A stretch of DNA of 55,529 nt from Microbacterium sp. 2FI (GCF_005502885.1 NZ_SCMR01000026.1:1-55529), one strand, 5' to 3'. Shown: positions 15,842-24,268, counted from the stretch's first letter. Notes: a model not told the origin generated them from the sequence alone. Numbers and translations are program-made.

Positions 15842-15859
15842 ATTCACAAATTTGTGAAT
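15842..15859. promoter_or_regulatory. Perfect 18-bp AT-rich operator upstream of ABC exporter
   Basis: ATTCACAAATTTGTGAAT is a perfect palindrome 20 bases upstream of the ABC ATPase start, in an otherwise very GC-rich sequence. Its size and symmetry suit a winged-helix dimer. The GbsR/MarR regulator at the end of this operon is the obvious candidate ligand (autoregulation). The short distance to the ATG suggests that the site overlaps the promoter and that the leader is very short. Confidence 0.75.
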
Positions 15860-15945
15860 ACTCTGACGGATCCGAACGTGCGCCCGGCCCTTGAACCTGC
15901 CGGCGTGCGAGACAAGACTGGGCGGACCGGCGGAAGGAGCGTGCC

Positions 15946-16317
15946 ATGGCGCACGGAGACATCACGCACATCGACATCCCGGTGAGCGATCTCGCGAAGG
16001 CGACGGAGTTCTACTCGGCGCTCTTCGGCTGGCAGATCGCCGAGCTGCCCGGATTCGAGGGGTACCCCATGTGGCGGGCGCCGAACCAGATCTCGGGCGG
16101 CGGGCTCGCTCCACGAGGAGAGGGCTTCACGCAGCCGCGGTCGTACGTCGAGGTCGACTCCATCGATGCCACGGTGGCGCAGGCCACCGCCACCGGCGCG
16201 GAGGTGCTCATGGCGAAGTCGCCGATCACCGAAACCAGCTGGTGGGCGGTCATCGCCGACCCCGACGGCAACAGCATCGGACTCTACGAAGGTGTCACCG
16301 ACACGGACGACAGCTGA
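15946..16317 (+). CDS. VOC-family protein
   Basis: 123-residue vicinal-oxygen-chelate protein. It starts THIDIPVSDLAKATEFYSALFGWQIAELPGFEGYPMW and ends with YVEVDSIDATVAQATATGAEV and WWAVIADPDGNSIGLYE. This is the pattern of the short 'CFP-30-like' glyoxalase proteins common in actinobacteria, whose activity is mostly unknown. Start ATG 15946 has GAAGGAG seven bases upstream. It is divergent from the broken ABC operon and is followed by the palindrome at 16343-16368, which may end its transcript. It is unrelated in detail to the VOC gene at 6805. Confidence 0.85.
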   Translation: MAHGDITHIDIPVSDLAKATEFYSALFGWQIAELPGFEGYPMWRAPNQISGGGLAPRGEGFTQPRSYVEVDSIDATVAQATATGAEVLMAKSPITETSWWAVIADPDGNSIGLYEGVTDTDDS

Positions 16318-16342
16318 GGCGCGCCGCGTTTGCGGCACTTGT

Positions 16343-16403
16343 GTATACCGAGAGGCCTCTCGGTATACCTGTTTGACCCTCGTCCATCGCTTATGTATAC
16401 AAT
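16343..16403 (+). promoter_or_regulatory. Prp-operon promoter with three GTATAC operator boxes
   Basis: A perfect 26-bp palindrome (16343-16368) begins GTATACCGAGAGG and ends with the mirror image. A third GTATAC lies at 16395-16400 inside ATGTATACAAT. The three boxes are spaced 20 and 32 bp apart, close to whole helical turns, so they would face the same side. TTGACC (16373-16378) and TATACAAT (16396-16403) form a good promoter, with the third box covering the -10. GTATAC-centred sites are typical of FadR/FCD-type GntR repressors, and such a gene follows at once. The palindrome could also be the terminator of the VOC gene. Confidence 0.7.
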
Positions 16404-16436
16404 GACGGAGGACGATCGGTCGAGGAGGTGGATGCT

Positions 16437-17057
16437 GTGCGTGCAAGCGACCGTGCGTACTCGACTCTCCTCGACGAGATCCAGTCCGGCTCCCTGCCGC
16501 CCGGGGCCGTGCTCGGCGAAGTCGAGCAGGCCGCCCGCCTCGGGGTGAGCCGCACGCCGCTGCGCGAGGCGCTCAGCCGCCTCGCCGCCGACGGACTCGT
16601 CGCCCAGCAGTCGCCGCGCGTCACGGTCGTCACGCCGATCGATGCCGACGACATCCGCGAGATCTTCGAGGTGCGTCGCGCACTCGAGGAGACCGCCGCC
16701 CGTCTCGCCGCCGAGCGGGGGAATGCCGCGGCCTTCGCCGACCTCGCGCGCGAGTTCGGCGACGCAGATCTCGTCGGCGGGCTCGACGCGTACTACGCCG
16801 TGATCGCGCGCTTCGACCGGCAGCTCGACGCCGCCGTCGCCAACGACTACCTCACCGCCGCGCTCCGCGGCGTCCGCACGCACCTCGTGCGGGTGCGGCG
16901 CCTCGCGCGCGACAACCCCGACCGGCTCGCGGCATCCGTCGCCGAGCATCGCCTGATCGCCACCGCGATCGCCGCGCGCGACGCCGACCTCGCCGCGCAC
17001 GCCACGCACGTGCATCTGCACAACGCGCTCACCAACATCCTGGAATCCCTGACCTGA
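16437..17057 (+). CDS. GntR-family (FCD) regulator of the methylcitrate operon
   Basis: 206-residue repressor-type protein with an N-terminal winged helix (YSTLLDEIQSGSLPPGAVLGEVEQAARLGVSRTPLREALSRLAADGLV, about residues 8-56) and an all-helical FCD ligand domain. Metal-binding histidines of the FCD fold may be those in RGVRTHLVRVRR, AEHRLIATAI and THVHLHNAL. Start GTG 16437 is preferred because CGAGGAGG ends eight bases upstream; GTG 16428 would overlap that site. It is the first gene of the prp operon, so it probably senses a methylcitrate-cycle intermediate or propionyl-CoA and controls its own promoter. Its gene ends nine bases before prpD. Confidence 0.88.
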   Translation: MRASDRAYSTLLDEIQSGSLPPGAVLGEVEQAARLGVSRTPLREALSRLAADGLVAQQSPRVTVVTPIDADDIREIFEVRRALEETAARLAAERGNAAAFADLAREFGDADLVGGLDAYYAVIARFDRQLDAAVANDYLTAALRGVRTHLVRVRRLARDNPDRLAASVAEHRLIATAIAARDADLAAHATHVHLHNALTNILESLT

Positions 17058-17066
17058 AGGACGATC

Positions 17067-18617
17067 ATGACCGTCACCCATCACCTCCGCGTCCACCGCA
17101 GCGACGAGAACCTCGAACGCTCGGGCCAGCTCGCCTGGCACATCGCCGAGGTCGCCACCGACCCTGTCGAGGTCGAGCCCGACGTCGTCGACATGATCAT
17201 CAACCGCGTCATCGACAACGCGGCGGTGGCTGCGGCATCCCTCACCCGCGCCCCCGTGAGCGCCGCGCGCCAGCAGGCGCTCGACCACGCCGTCTCGGTC
17301 GGCGGCGACGGCGCGACCGTGTTCGGCTGCCCGCTCGAGCGACGCACATCGCCGGAGTGGGCGGCGTGGGCCAACGGCGTGGCGGTGCGTGAGCTCGACT
17401 ACCACGACACGTTCCTCGCGGCCGACTACTCGCACCCCGGCGACAACATCCCGCCGATCCTCGCGGTCGCCCAGCACGTCGGCGCCGACGGCGCGGCGCT
17501 CGTGCGCGGGCTCGCGACCGGTTACGAGATCCAGATCGACCTCGTTCGGGCCATCTGCCTGCACAAGCACAAGATCGACCACGTCGCCCACCTCGGCCCG
17601 TCGGCCGCCGCCGGCATCGGCACGCTCCTCGGGCTCGACACCGAGACGATCTACCAGGCGGTCGGGCAGGCGCTGCACACCACGACCGCGACGCGGCAGT
17701 CGCGCAAGGGCGAGATCTCGACCTGGAAGGCGCACGCCCCGGCGTTCGCCGGCAAGATGGCGGTCGAAGCCGTCGACCGCGCGATGCGGGGCGAGACCTC
17801 GCCCTCGCCCATCTACGAGGGTGAAGACGGCGTGATCGCCTGGATGCTCGACGGCCCCGAGGCGTCGTACGACGTTCCGCTCCCGGCTGCCGGAGAGCCC
17901 AAGCGCGGCATCCTCGACTCGTACACGAAGGAGCACTCCGCCGAGTACCAGGCGCAGGCCTGGATCGACCTCGCCCGGCGCCTGCACGGCGAGCACGAGG
18001 CGCTGCGCCACGCGGCGCTCGGTGAGGGACCGGACGATGTCCGGGTCGAGTCGATCGTGCTGCACACCTCGCACCACACGCACTACGTGATCGGGTCGGG
18101 CGCGAACGACCCGCAGAAGTACGACCCCACGGCGTCGCGCGAGACCCTCGACCACTCGATCCCGTATATCTTCGCCGTGGCGCTTCAGGACGGCGGCTGG
18201 CACCACGTCGACTCGTACACGCCCGAACGCGCGGCGCGCGCAGACACCGTGGAGCTGTGGAAGAAGATCACGACGGCTGAGGATGCCGAGTGGACGCGCC
18301 GGTACCACTCCGAAGATCCGAACGAGAAGGCCTTCGGCGGTCGCGTGGCCATCACCCTCACCGACGGCACCGTCATCGAGGACGAGATCGCCGTCGCCGA
18401 CGCGCACCCGCTCGGAGCGCGGCCGTTCGCGCGCGAGGACTACGTCCGCAAGTTCCGCATCCTCGCCGAGCCCGTTCTGTCGGCCGAAGAGATCGAGCGG
18501 TTCCTCGGCCTCGCCGAGCGTCTGCCCGAGCTCAGCGCCGAAGAGGTGCAGCAGCTCACGATCGTCGCCGAGCACGGTGTGCTGGCTTCGGCGCCGGCCC
18601 CCAAGGGCCTGTTCTGA
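17067..18617 (+). CDS. prpD: 2-methylcitrate dehydratase PrpD (MmgE/PrpD family)
   Basis: Converts 2-methylcitrate to 2-methylaconitate in the methylcitrate cycle, which detoxifies and uses propionyl-CoA. The 516-residue protein is full length for bacterial PrpD. Recognisable stretches are IINRVIDNAAVAAASLTRAPV, FLAADYSHPGDNIPPILAVAQ, KIDHVAHLGPSAAAGIGTLLGL, RQSRKGEISTWKA and the conserved DPTASRETLDHSIPYIFAVALQDG. The start ATG 17067 lies nine bases after the GntR stop. The stop overlaps the prpB start as TGATG, indicating coupled translation. PrpD rather than AcnD is present, so methylaconitate is made directly. Confidence 0.95.
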   Translation: MTVTHHLRVHRSDENLERSGQLAWHIAEVATDPVEVEPDVVDMIINRVIDNAAVAAASLTRAPVSAARQQALDHAVSVGGDGATVFGCPLERRTSPEWAAWANGVAVRELDYHDTFLAADYSHPGDNIPPILAVAQHVGADGAALVRGLATGYEIQIDLVRAICLHKHKIDHVAHLGPSAAAGIGTLLGLDTETIYQAVGQALHTTTATRQSRKGEISTWKAHAPAFAGKMAVEAVDRAMRGETSPSPIYEGEDGVIAWMLDGPEASYDVPLPAAGEPKRGILDSYTKEHSAEYQAQAWIDLARRLHGEHEALRHAALGEGPDDVRVESIVLHTSHHTHYVIGSGANDPQKYDPTASRETLDHSIPYIFAVALQDGGWHHVDSYTPERAARADTVELWKKITTAEDAEWTRRYHSEDPNEKAFGGRVAITLTDGTVIEDEIAVADAHPLGARPFAREDYVRKFRILAEPVLSAEEIERFLGLAERLPELSAEEVQQLTIVAEHGVLASAPAPKGLF

Positions 18618-19516
18618 TGCTGTACTCCGCCGTTCCCGCGCACGAGAAACGCCGGGCGTTCCGCGAGCGTCTCGCCAGCGGCGAGCTGCTGCGCTTCCCG
18701 GGGGCGTTCAATCCGCTCTCCGCGCGACTCATCGAGCGCAAGGGCTTCGAGGGCGTCTACATCTCGGGTGCGGTGCTCGCCGCCGACCTCGGCCTCCCCG
18801 ACATCGGCCTCACGACCCTCACCGAGGTCGCCGGTCGCGGGCAGCAGATCGCCCGCATGACCGACCTGCCCGCGATCATCGATGCCGACACGGGGTTCGG
18901 CGAGCCGATGAACGTCGCGCGCACGATCCAGACCCTCGAAGACGCCGGGCTCGCCGGCGCCCACATCGAGGACCAGATCAACCCGAAGCGCTGCGGACAT
19001 CTCGACGGCAAGTCGGTCGTCGACGAGGGCACCGCGATCAAGCGCATCCGCGCGGCCGCCGATGCGCGCCGCGACCCGAACTTCCTGATCATGGCGCGGA
19101 CCGACATCCGCGCGGTGGAGGGGTTGGATGCCGCGATCGATCGCGCGAAGGCGCTGGTGGATGCCGGTGCCGACGCGATCTTCCCCGAGGCGATGCGCTC
19201 GCTCGAGGAGTTCGCCGCGATCCGCGCCGCCGTCGACGTGCCGATCCTGGCCAACATGACCGAGTTCGGGAAGTCCGAGCTTTTTTCGACGGATCAGTTG
19301 CGAGACGTCGGCGTCAACATCGTGATCTGGCCCGTCTCGCTCCTGCGGATCGCGATGGGTGCGGCATCCCGTGCTCTCGACACGCTCGACGACGAGGGCC
19401 ACCTCACTGCGAAGCTCGGCGAGATGCAGCACCGCGCCGACCTGTACGACCTGATCGACTACGAGCAGTACAACCACTTCGACACCGACGTCTTCAACTT
19501 CCAGATCGCCCGCTAG
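18617..19516 (+). CDS. prpB: 2-methylisocitrate lyase PrpB
   Basis: Cleaves 2-methylisocitrate to pyruvate and succinate, the last step of the methylcitrate cycle. The 299-residue protein belongs to the isocitrate lyase/PEP mutase superfamily. The catalytic signature KRCGH is at 124-128 with Cys126. The Mg2+-binding DADTGFGEPMNVARTI and the substrate loop ARTDIRAVEG are intact. The N-terminal RFPGAFNPLSARLIERKGFEGVYISG is diagnostic for PrpB. ATG 18617 overlaps the prpD stop; a much longer in-frame extension lies inside prpD and is not real. prpC follows after 11 bases with GAGGAG. Confidence 0.95.
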   Translation: MLYSAVPAHEKRRAFRERLASGELLRFPGAFNPLSARLIERKGFEGVYISGAVLAADLGLPDIGLTTLTEVAGRGQQIARMTDLPAIIDADTGFGEPMNVARTIQTLEDAGLAGAHIEDQINPKRCGHLDGKSVVDEGTAIKRIRAAADARRDPNFLIMARTDIRAVEGLDAAIDRAKALVDAGADAIFPEAMRSLEEFAAIRAAVDVPILANMTEFGKSELFSTDQLRDVGVNIVIWPVSLLRIAMGAASRALDTLDDEGHLTAKLGEMQHRADLYDLIDYEQYNHFDTDVFNFQIAR

Positions 19517-19527
19517 AGGAGCATTCC

Positions 19528-20718
19528 ATGACTGAACCCGACATCAAGAAGGGCCTCGCCGGAGTCGTCGTCGACTACACGGCGGTGTCGAAGGTCAACC
19601 CTGAGACGAACTCCCTGCTGTACCGGGGGTATCCCGTGCAGGAGCTGGCGGCGACCCAGCCCTTCGAGGCGGTGGCGTACCTGCTGTGGCACGGCGAGCT
19701 GCCGACCGACGTGCAGCTCGCACAACTGCGTGCGACCGAGCGGTCGTACCGTTCGCTGCCCGCCGACGTCCGGGCGGCCATCGACCTCGTGCCGGTGGAC
19801 GCCCACCCGATGGACGAGGTGCGCACGGCGGTCAGCATCATCGGCGCGCGCGACCTCGCCGGCACAGGCTCGGTGCTCGACGTCAGCGGGAGCGCGGAGG
19901 AGAACCTCGCGCGCAGCATCCGGCTGTTCGCCGTGCTTCCCGCCATCGTCGCCTACGGCCAGCGCCGGCGTCGTGGGCAGCAGCCGATCGCGCCGCGCGA
20001 CGACCTCGACTACTCGGCGAACTTCCTCTGGATGACGTTCGGCGAAGAGGCCGACCGCGTGGTCGTCGACGCCTTCAACCGGTCGATGATCCTCTACGCC
20101 GAGCACTCCTTCAACGCATCGACCTTCACCGCGCGCGTCATCACCTCCACGCTCAGCGACCTGTACTCGGCGGTCGTCGGCGCGATCGGCGCGCTCAAGG
20201 GACCCCTGCACGGCGGCGCGAACGAGGCCGTGCTGCACATCTTCGACGAGATCGGCGAAGCCGCCAACGTCGGCCCGTGGCTCGACACCGCGCTCGCGGA
20301 GAAGCGCAAGATCATGGGCTTCGGGCATCGCGTCTACAAGCGCGGCGACTCGCGCGTGCCGACTATGAAGGCGGCGCTCGACACGCTCGTCGCGCACTAC
20401 GACCGGCCGGATGTCGCCGCGCTCTACGACACCCTCGAGTCGGAGTTCGTCGGCCGCAAGGGCATCTACCCGAACCTCGACTACCCCTCGGGTCCGGCCT
20501 ACAACCTGATCGGCTTCGACACGCTGACCTTCACGCCGCTGTTCGTCGCGGCGCGCATCACCGGCTGGACCGCCCACATCATGGAGCAGCTCGCCTCGAA
20601 CGCGCTCATCCGCCCGCTGTCGGAGTACAACGGTCCCGACGAGCGCCACATCGACGGCTACGAGGCGGATGCCGCGACCCTCGCCGCCGCCGAACGCGAG
20701 GCGGAAGCCGAGGGATGA
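19528..20718 (+). CDS. prpC: 2-methylcitrate synthase PrpC
   Basis: Condenses propionyl-CoA with oxaloacetate. The 396-residue protein is a short (type I) citrate synthase family member. The catalytic pieces are LYAEHSFNASTFTARV, LKGPLHGGANEAV, MGFGHRVYKRGDSR (active-site His and Arg) and the Asp region KGIYPNLDYPSGPAYN, typical of methylcitrate synthases. The opening IKKGLAGVVVDYTAVSKVNPETNSLLYRGYPVQEL is characteristic of PrpC. Start ATG 19528 has AGAGGAG upstream. The stop overlaps the thioesterase start (ATGA). It may have residual citrate synthase activity, as is common in this family. Confidence 0.95.
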   Translation: MTEPDIKKGLAGVVVDYTAVSKVNPETNSLLYRGYPVQELAATQPFEAVAYLLWHGELPTDVQLAQLRATERSYRSLPADVRAAIDLVPVDAHPMDEVRTAVSIIGARDLAGTGSVLDVSGSAEENLARSIRLFAVLPAIVAYGQRRRRGQQPIAPRDDLDYSANFLWMTFGEEADRVVVDAFNRSMILYAEHSFNASTFTARVITSTLSDLYSAVVGAIGALKGPLHGGANEAVLHIFDEIGEAANVGPWLDTALAEKRKIMGFGHRVYKRGDSRVPTMKAALDTLVAHYDRPDVAALYDTLESEFVGRKGIYPNLDYPSGPAYNLIGFDTLTFTPLFVAARITGWTAHIMEQLASNALIRPLSEYNGPDERHIDGYEADAATLAAAEREAEAEG

Positions 20719-21173
20719 GCATCTGGCACGGCGACCTCGCCGACGTCGACCTCGACGCGATGGCGTCGGGGACGCTGATCGAGCATCTCGGCATCGAGAT
20801 CCTCGAGGTGCAGGACGACGCGCTGATCGGCCGTATGCCGGTCGACCGGCGCACCGTGCAGCCGGCGGGTGTCCTCCACGGTGGGGCGTCGGTCGCGCTC
20901 GCCGAGACGCTCGCGTCGTGGGCCGGCCACCTCGCGGTGGACCGCGAGCGGTTCCACGTCGTCGGGCAGGAGATCAACGCGAACCACATCCGCCCGATCT
21001 CGTCGGGCTGGGTGACGGCGACGGTGACGCCCGTGAACATCGGCCGCCGCGCGCACGTGTGGGAGATCCGCATCGTCGACGATGCGGGAAAGCTCGTCTG
21101 CATCTCGCGGTGCACGCTCGCCGTCATCGCGCAGCGCAGCGCCTACGGAACACCTGAGGGTCGCCGGGCGTAG
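20715..21173 (+). CDS. Hotdog-fold thioesterase (PaaI/YdiI-like) in prp operon
   Basis: 152-residue acyl-CoA thioesterase of the PaaI/4-hydroxybenzoyl-CoA thioesterase type. The family signature is VQPAGVLHGGASVALAETLASWAG, with the conserved HGG, and then VGQEINANHIRPISSGWVTATVTPVNIGRRAHVWEI. The start ATG 20715 overlaps the prpC stop by four bases, so it belongs to the methylcitrate operon. Possible job: freeing CoA from a propionyl-, acyl- or aryl-CoA when the pool is blocked. The opening GTLIEHLGIEILE also resembles MenI/YdiI proteins, so a menaquinone role cannot be excluded. Confidence 0.85.
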   Translation: MSIWHGDLADVDLDAMASGTLIEHLGIEILEVQDDALIGRMPVDRRTVQPAGVLHGGASVALAETLASWAGHLAVDRERFHVVGQEINANHIRPISSGWVTATVTPVNIGRRAHVWEIRIVDDAGKLVCISRCTLAVIAQRSAYGTPEGRRA

Positions 21174-21187
21174 CGGTCGAAGCTCGA

Positions 21188-22072
21188 TCAGCGGATGCCG
21201 GTGGTCGCGATTCCGCGGATCACGAAGCGCTGCAGCGCGACGAAGAGCACGAGGACGGGTGCGACCACGAGGACGGTGCCGGCCATCAGCAGGCCGTACT
21301 GGATGCCGTTCGGGCCGATCGCGTAGAGCGCGAGTGCGACCGGCAGCGTATACAACTCCTCGGACTGGGCGACCACGAGCGGCCACAGGAAGTTGTTCCA
21401 CGACGACAGGAACGTGAGGATCGCGAGCGTCGCCAGCGGCGCCCCGCACTGCGGGACCACGATGCGCAGCAGCACGCGGAACTCGCCCGCACCATCGATC
21501 CGCGCCGCCTCCAGCAGCGGGTCGGGGATCGCGAGCATGTACTGCCGCATGAGGAAGACGCCCAGCGGTGTCGCGATGAACGGCAGGATGAGCGCGACAT
21601 AGGTGTCGGCGAGCCCGAGGTTCGCGACGATGACGAACAGCGGGATCATCGTGACGATGCCGGGCACCATGAGCGTGCCCATGACGAGCAGGAACAGCAT
21701 CCGCTTGCCGGGGAAATCGAGCTTGGCGAGGGCATAGCCGAACATCGTGCAGAAGACGAGGTTCCCGGCGACCACGACCACCGCGACGATGAGCGAGTTG
21801 CCGAGGTGCAGCGGGAAGTCCAGCTGCGTGAGCCACGTCGAGTAGTTGTCGAGCGTCGGCTGGAGCGGCAGGAAGGTGGGCGGACTCAGGCTCAACTCGA
21901 CCTCGGTCTTGAGCGACCCGAGCGCCATCCACGCGAAGGGGAGCAGCGTCAGGATGAGGGCGATCGATACGGCGAGGTACAGCGCGGCCGCCGCGCCGGC
22001 GCGCGGGCGTCGCCACCGCGCCGTCCCGGCGGTCTCGGGCGCCCGTGTCATGCTCTGCTTCATCTGCCGCAC
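21188..22072 (-). CDS. Sugar ABC importer permease (MalG-like, CUT1)
   Basis: 294-residue inner-membrane permease of a carbohydrate importer. Six hydrophobic segments are visible, beginning AAALYLAVSIALILTLLPFAWMALGSLK. The cytoplasmic EAA loop that contacts the ATPase is EAARIDGAGEFRVLLRIVVPQCGAPL, near 188-213. The FLSSWNNFLWPLVVAQSEELYTLPVAL stretch is typical of MalG relatives. Start GTG 22072 lies four bases after the stop of the companion permease. It is last in the order binding protein, MalF-like, MalG-like; no ATPase is encoded here. The substrate is not predictable; oligosaccharides are likely. Confidence 0.92.
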   Translation of the reverse strand: MRQMKQSMTRAPETAGTARWRRPRAGAAAALYLAVSIALILTLLPFAWMALGSLKTEVELSLSPPTFLPLQPTLDNYSTWLTQLDFPLHLGNSLIVAVVVVAGNLVFCTMFGYALAKLDFPGKRMLFLLVMGTLMVPGIVTMIPLFVIVANLGLADTYVALILPFIATPLGVFLMRQYMLAIPDPLLEAARIDGAGEFRVLLRIVVPQCGAPLATLAILTFLSSWNNFLWPLVVAQSEELYTLPVALALYAIGPNGIQYGLLMAGTVLVVAPVLVLFVALQRFVIRGIATTGIR

Positions 22073-22076
22073 CGCC

Positions 22077-22985
22077 TCACTCCCGCGACCGCAGCAGGCG
22101 GAACCATGCGGCGGAGACGGCGGCGATGATCACGAAGAGCACGTAGGCGCCCGCCGCGCCGAACGCGTAGTCGCCGAAGCCGAACTGGTTGTAGACGAAC
22201 AGGCTGACCGATGTCGTCGACCCGAGCGGTCCGCCCCCGGTCATCACGAACGGCTCTTCGAAGAACTGCAGGTAGCTCACCGAGAGGAGCACGCCGCCCA
22301 GCAGCAGCGTCGGCGTGAGGATCGGCAGGGTGATGCGGCGGAATCGCGCCCCCGCACCCGCGCCGTCGACCGCGGCGGCTTCATGCAGTTCGGGCGGCAC
22401 CGCCTGGAGCCCCGCGAGGAAGATGATCACGAGCAGTCCGAAGTTGCGCCACACCGTCATCAGGATCATCGCCGGCAGCGCCCACGCGGGGTCGCTCAGC
22501 CAATCCGGTCCCTCGATGCCGACGACCGCCAGCGCCGCGTTGAGAAGGCCGTCGGGCTGCAGGATGAACCGCCAGACGATCGCGATCGCGACGACGGCGG
22601 TCACGACCGGCGCGAAGAACCCGACACGGAAGACGGTGCGCAGGCGCTCGATGCCGGCGTCGAGAGCCACCGCCATCGCGAGCGCGATCGCCATCGTGAT
22701 CGGGATGCAGACGAGCACGAAGGCGGCCGTGTTGCCGAGCGACTGCACGAACAGCGGGTCTGCGAACAGCGCTGCGTACTGATCGAAGCCGATGAGGTTC
22801 ACCGCGAACGGGGTGCCGACATCGCGCACGGTCATGTCGGTGAACGACATCGCGAGCGACCCGGCGATCGGGAGCAGCATGAACGCGGCGAACACCACCA
22901 CGAAGGGAAGTGCCAGCAGCCACGCCGCCCACCCCTGCGTCCGCCGCCGGTTGGCGGCCAGTGAGCCGCGCGACCGGGCCGGCAC
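22077..22985 (-). CDS. Sugar ABC importer permease (MalF-like, CUT1)
   Basis: 302-residue permease. The N-terminus LAANRRRTQGWAAWLLALPFVVVFAAFMLLPIAGSLAMSFTD is the usual start of CUT1 MalF-type proteins, and the EAA loop is HEAAAVDGAGAGARFRRITLPILTPTLLL. GLNNP-like periplasmic loops of E. coli MalF are absent, as in most actinobacterial homologues. The start is put at GTG 22985, five bases after the binding-protein stop; the open frame continues upstream inside that gene but without meaning. It is co-transcribed with its neighbours and pairs with the MalG-like protein to form the membrane channel. Confidence 0.9.
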   Translation of the reverse strand: MPARSRGSLAANRRRTQGWAAWLLALPFVVVFAAFMLLPIAGSLAMSFTDMTVRDVGTPFAVNLIGFDQYAALFADPLFVQSLGNTAAFVLVCIPITMAIALAMAVALDAGIERLRTVFRVGFFAPVVTAVVAIAIVWRFILQPDGLLNAALAVVGIEGPDWLSDPAWALPAMILMTVWRNFGLLVIIFLAGLQAVPPELHEAAAVDGAGAGARFRRITLPILTPTLLLGGVLLSVSYLQFFEEPFVMTGGGPLGSTTSVSLFVYNQFGFGDYAFGAAGAYVLFVIIAAVSAAWFRLLRSRE

Positions 22986-22990
22986 CGCCG

Positions 22991-24268
22991 CTACCAGCCG
23001 ACGCCGAGCTCGTCGGCCTTCTGCTGCATCGCCGCAGCGGCCTGCTCGGGTGTGCTCGTGCCGCGCGCGACCTTCTCGGCTTCGGCGCCGACGGTCTGCT
23101 CGAGCTCGCTCCACGAGGGCACCGGCGGATTGGTGACGACGCTGTCGAGCTGGGTCAGCGCCGTCGCGATCCACGGGTCGTCCTGCAGCGGCGGGTGCTC
23201 CCACGCGGCGGTCAGGGCCGGAAGCTCGTGGGTGGCGTCGAACAGTGCCTGCTGCGCCTCGAGCGAGACGAGCGACCGCACGAACTTGAACGCGCCGTCG
23301 GCGTTCTCTGCGTCGCGGGGGACCGCCCACGTGGCGGCTCCGAGGTGCGATGCATTGCCGGCGCTTCCCGCGGGAACGGTGATGCACGCGACGGCGGAGT
23401 CGACCATGGCCTGTCCGACCTGGGTGACGATCGCGGGGATGATCCATGTGCCGACATAGAACGCGGCGATGCGCCCGGCCAGGGCATCGCCGATCGGGTT
23501 GCCGCCGGTCGTCCCGCCAGGCGAAGCGTGCCCTTCCGCGAACAGTCGGCCGTAGAACTCGAGGGCGGAGACCATCTCGGGGGTGTCGAGGGTGAACGCG
23601 GTGCCGTCGTCGTTCATCGCCGACCCGCCGGCCTGCGCGAGCAGGGGCATGAGGAACTCCCCGACTCGCTGATCGGGGCCGATGGGCACCAGGAGCGGGG
23701 TCTCGATCGTGCCGAGGGTGCGCAGGTCGTCCGAGAACGCCAGCAGCTCGTCCCACGTCGTCGGGGCGGTGGCGCCCGCGAGTGCGGCGAAGTCCTTGCG
23801 GTAGCAGAACAGCCTCGTCTCGACGAACCACGGGACGGCATAAGAAAGCCCGTCGTGCTCGGTCGCCTCCTGCACGTCGGAGAGGATGCCGCTCGCATCC
23901 ACGACGCCGTCTGCAACCGGCTGGAACTCGTCCGTCGCGATGAGCATGGCGACATCGGGAAGCCCGATCAGCACGAGGTCGGGCTCAGTGCCGGCGGCGA
24001 GGGCGCTGCGGATCTTGGTCGTGACCTCGTTCCAGGGGATGTCGGTCACCTCGATCGTGGCGTCGGGGTTGTCCGCTTCGAACGCCGCGACGAAGGGCTC
24101 GAGCTTTGCGCCGTTGCCGCCCGCCGTCCACACCGTGATCTCGCCGGTCGCAGGAGTGTCGTCGATGGTCATGCGGCCGTCGTCTTCCGGAGCATCGGTG
24201 CGTCCGCAGGCGGACACGGCGAGCGTCGTGGCCACGACGATCGCGAGGAGCGCAGCCGATCGCTTCAT
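22991..24268 (-). CDS. Sugar ABC importer substrate-binding lipoprotein
   Basis: 425-residue extracellular solute-binding protein of family 1. The signal is a lipoprotein signal, MKRSAALLAIVVATTLAVSAC, with the lipobox AVSAC, so the mature protein is anchored to the outer face of the membrane. The body starts GEITVWTAGGNGAKLEPFVAAFEADNPDATIEVTDIPWNE and has the typical GTEPDLVLIGLPDVAML and FCYRKDFAALAGATAPTTWDELLAFSDDL stretches. Start ATG 24268 has GGAGGAG five bases upstream. It is first in the importer operon. The absence of an ATPase suggests a shared MsiK-type ATPase elsewhere. The carbohydrate ligand is unknown. Confidence 0.93.
   Translation of the reverse strand: MKRSAALLAIVVATTLAVSACGRTDAPEDDGRMTIDDTPATGEITVWTAGGNGAKLEPFVAAFEADNPDATIEVTDIPWNEVTTKIRSALAAGTEPDLVLIGLPDVAMLIATDEFQPVADGVVDASGILSDVQEATEHDGLSYAVPWFVETRLFCYRKDFAALAGATAPTTWDELLAFSDDLRTLGTIETPLLVPIGPDQRVGEFLMPLLAQAGGSAMNDDGTAFTLDTPEMVSALEFYGRLFAEGHASPGGTTGGNPIGDALAGRIAAFYVGTWIIPAIVTQVGQAMVDSAVACITVPAGSAGNASHLGAATWAVPRDAENADGAFKFVRSLVSLEAQQALFDATHELPALTAAWEHPPLQDDPWIATALTQLDSVVTNPPVPSWSELEQTVGAEAEKVARGTSTPEQAAAAMQQKADELGVGW

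Noticed and set aside
18283..19527. Fusion protein upstream of prpC in the same frame
   Set aside because: The open frame is antiphase to prpD and prpB; the start at 19528 has a ribosome site and gives the normal PrpC length.
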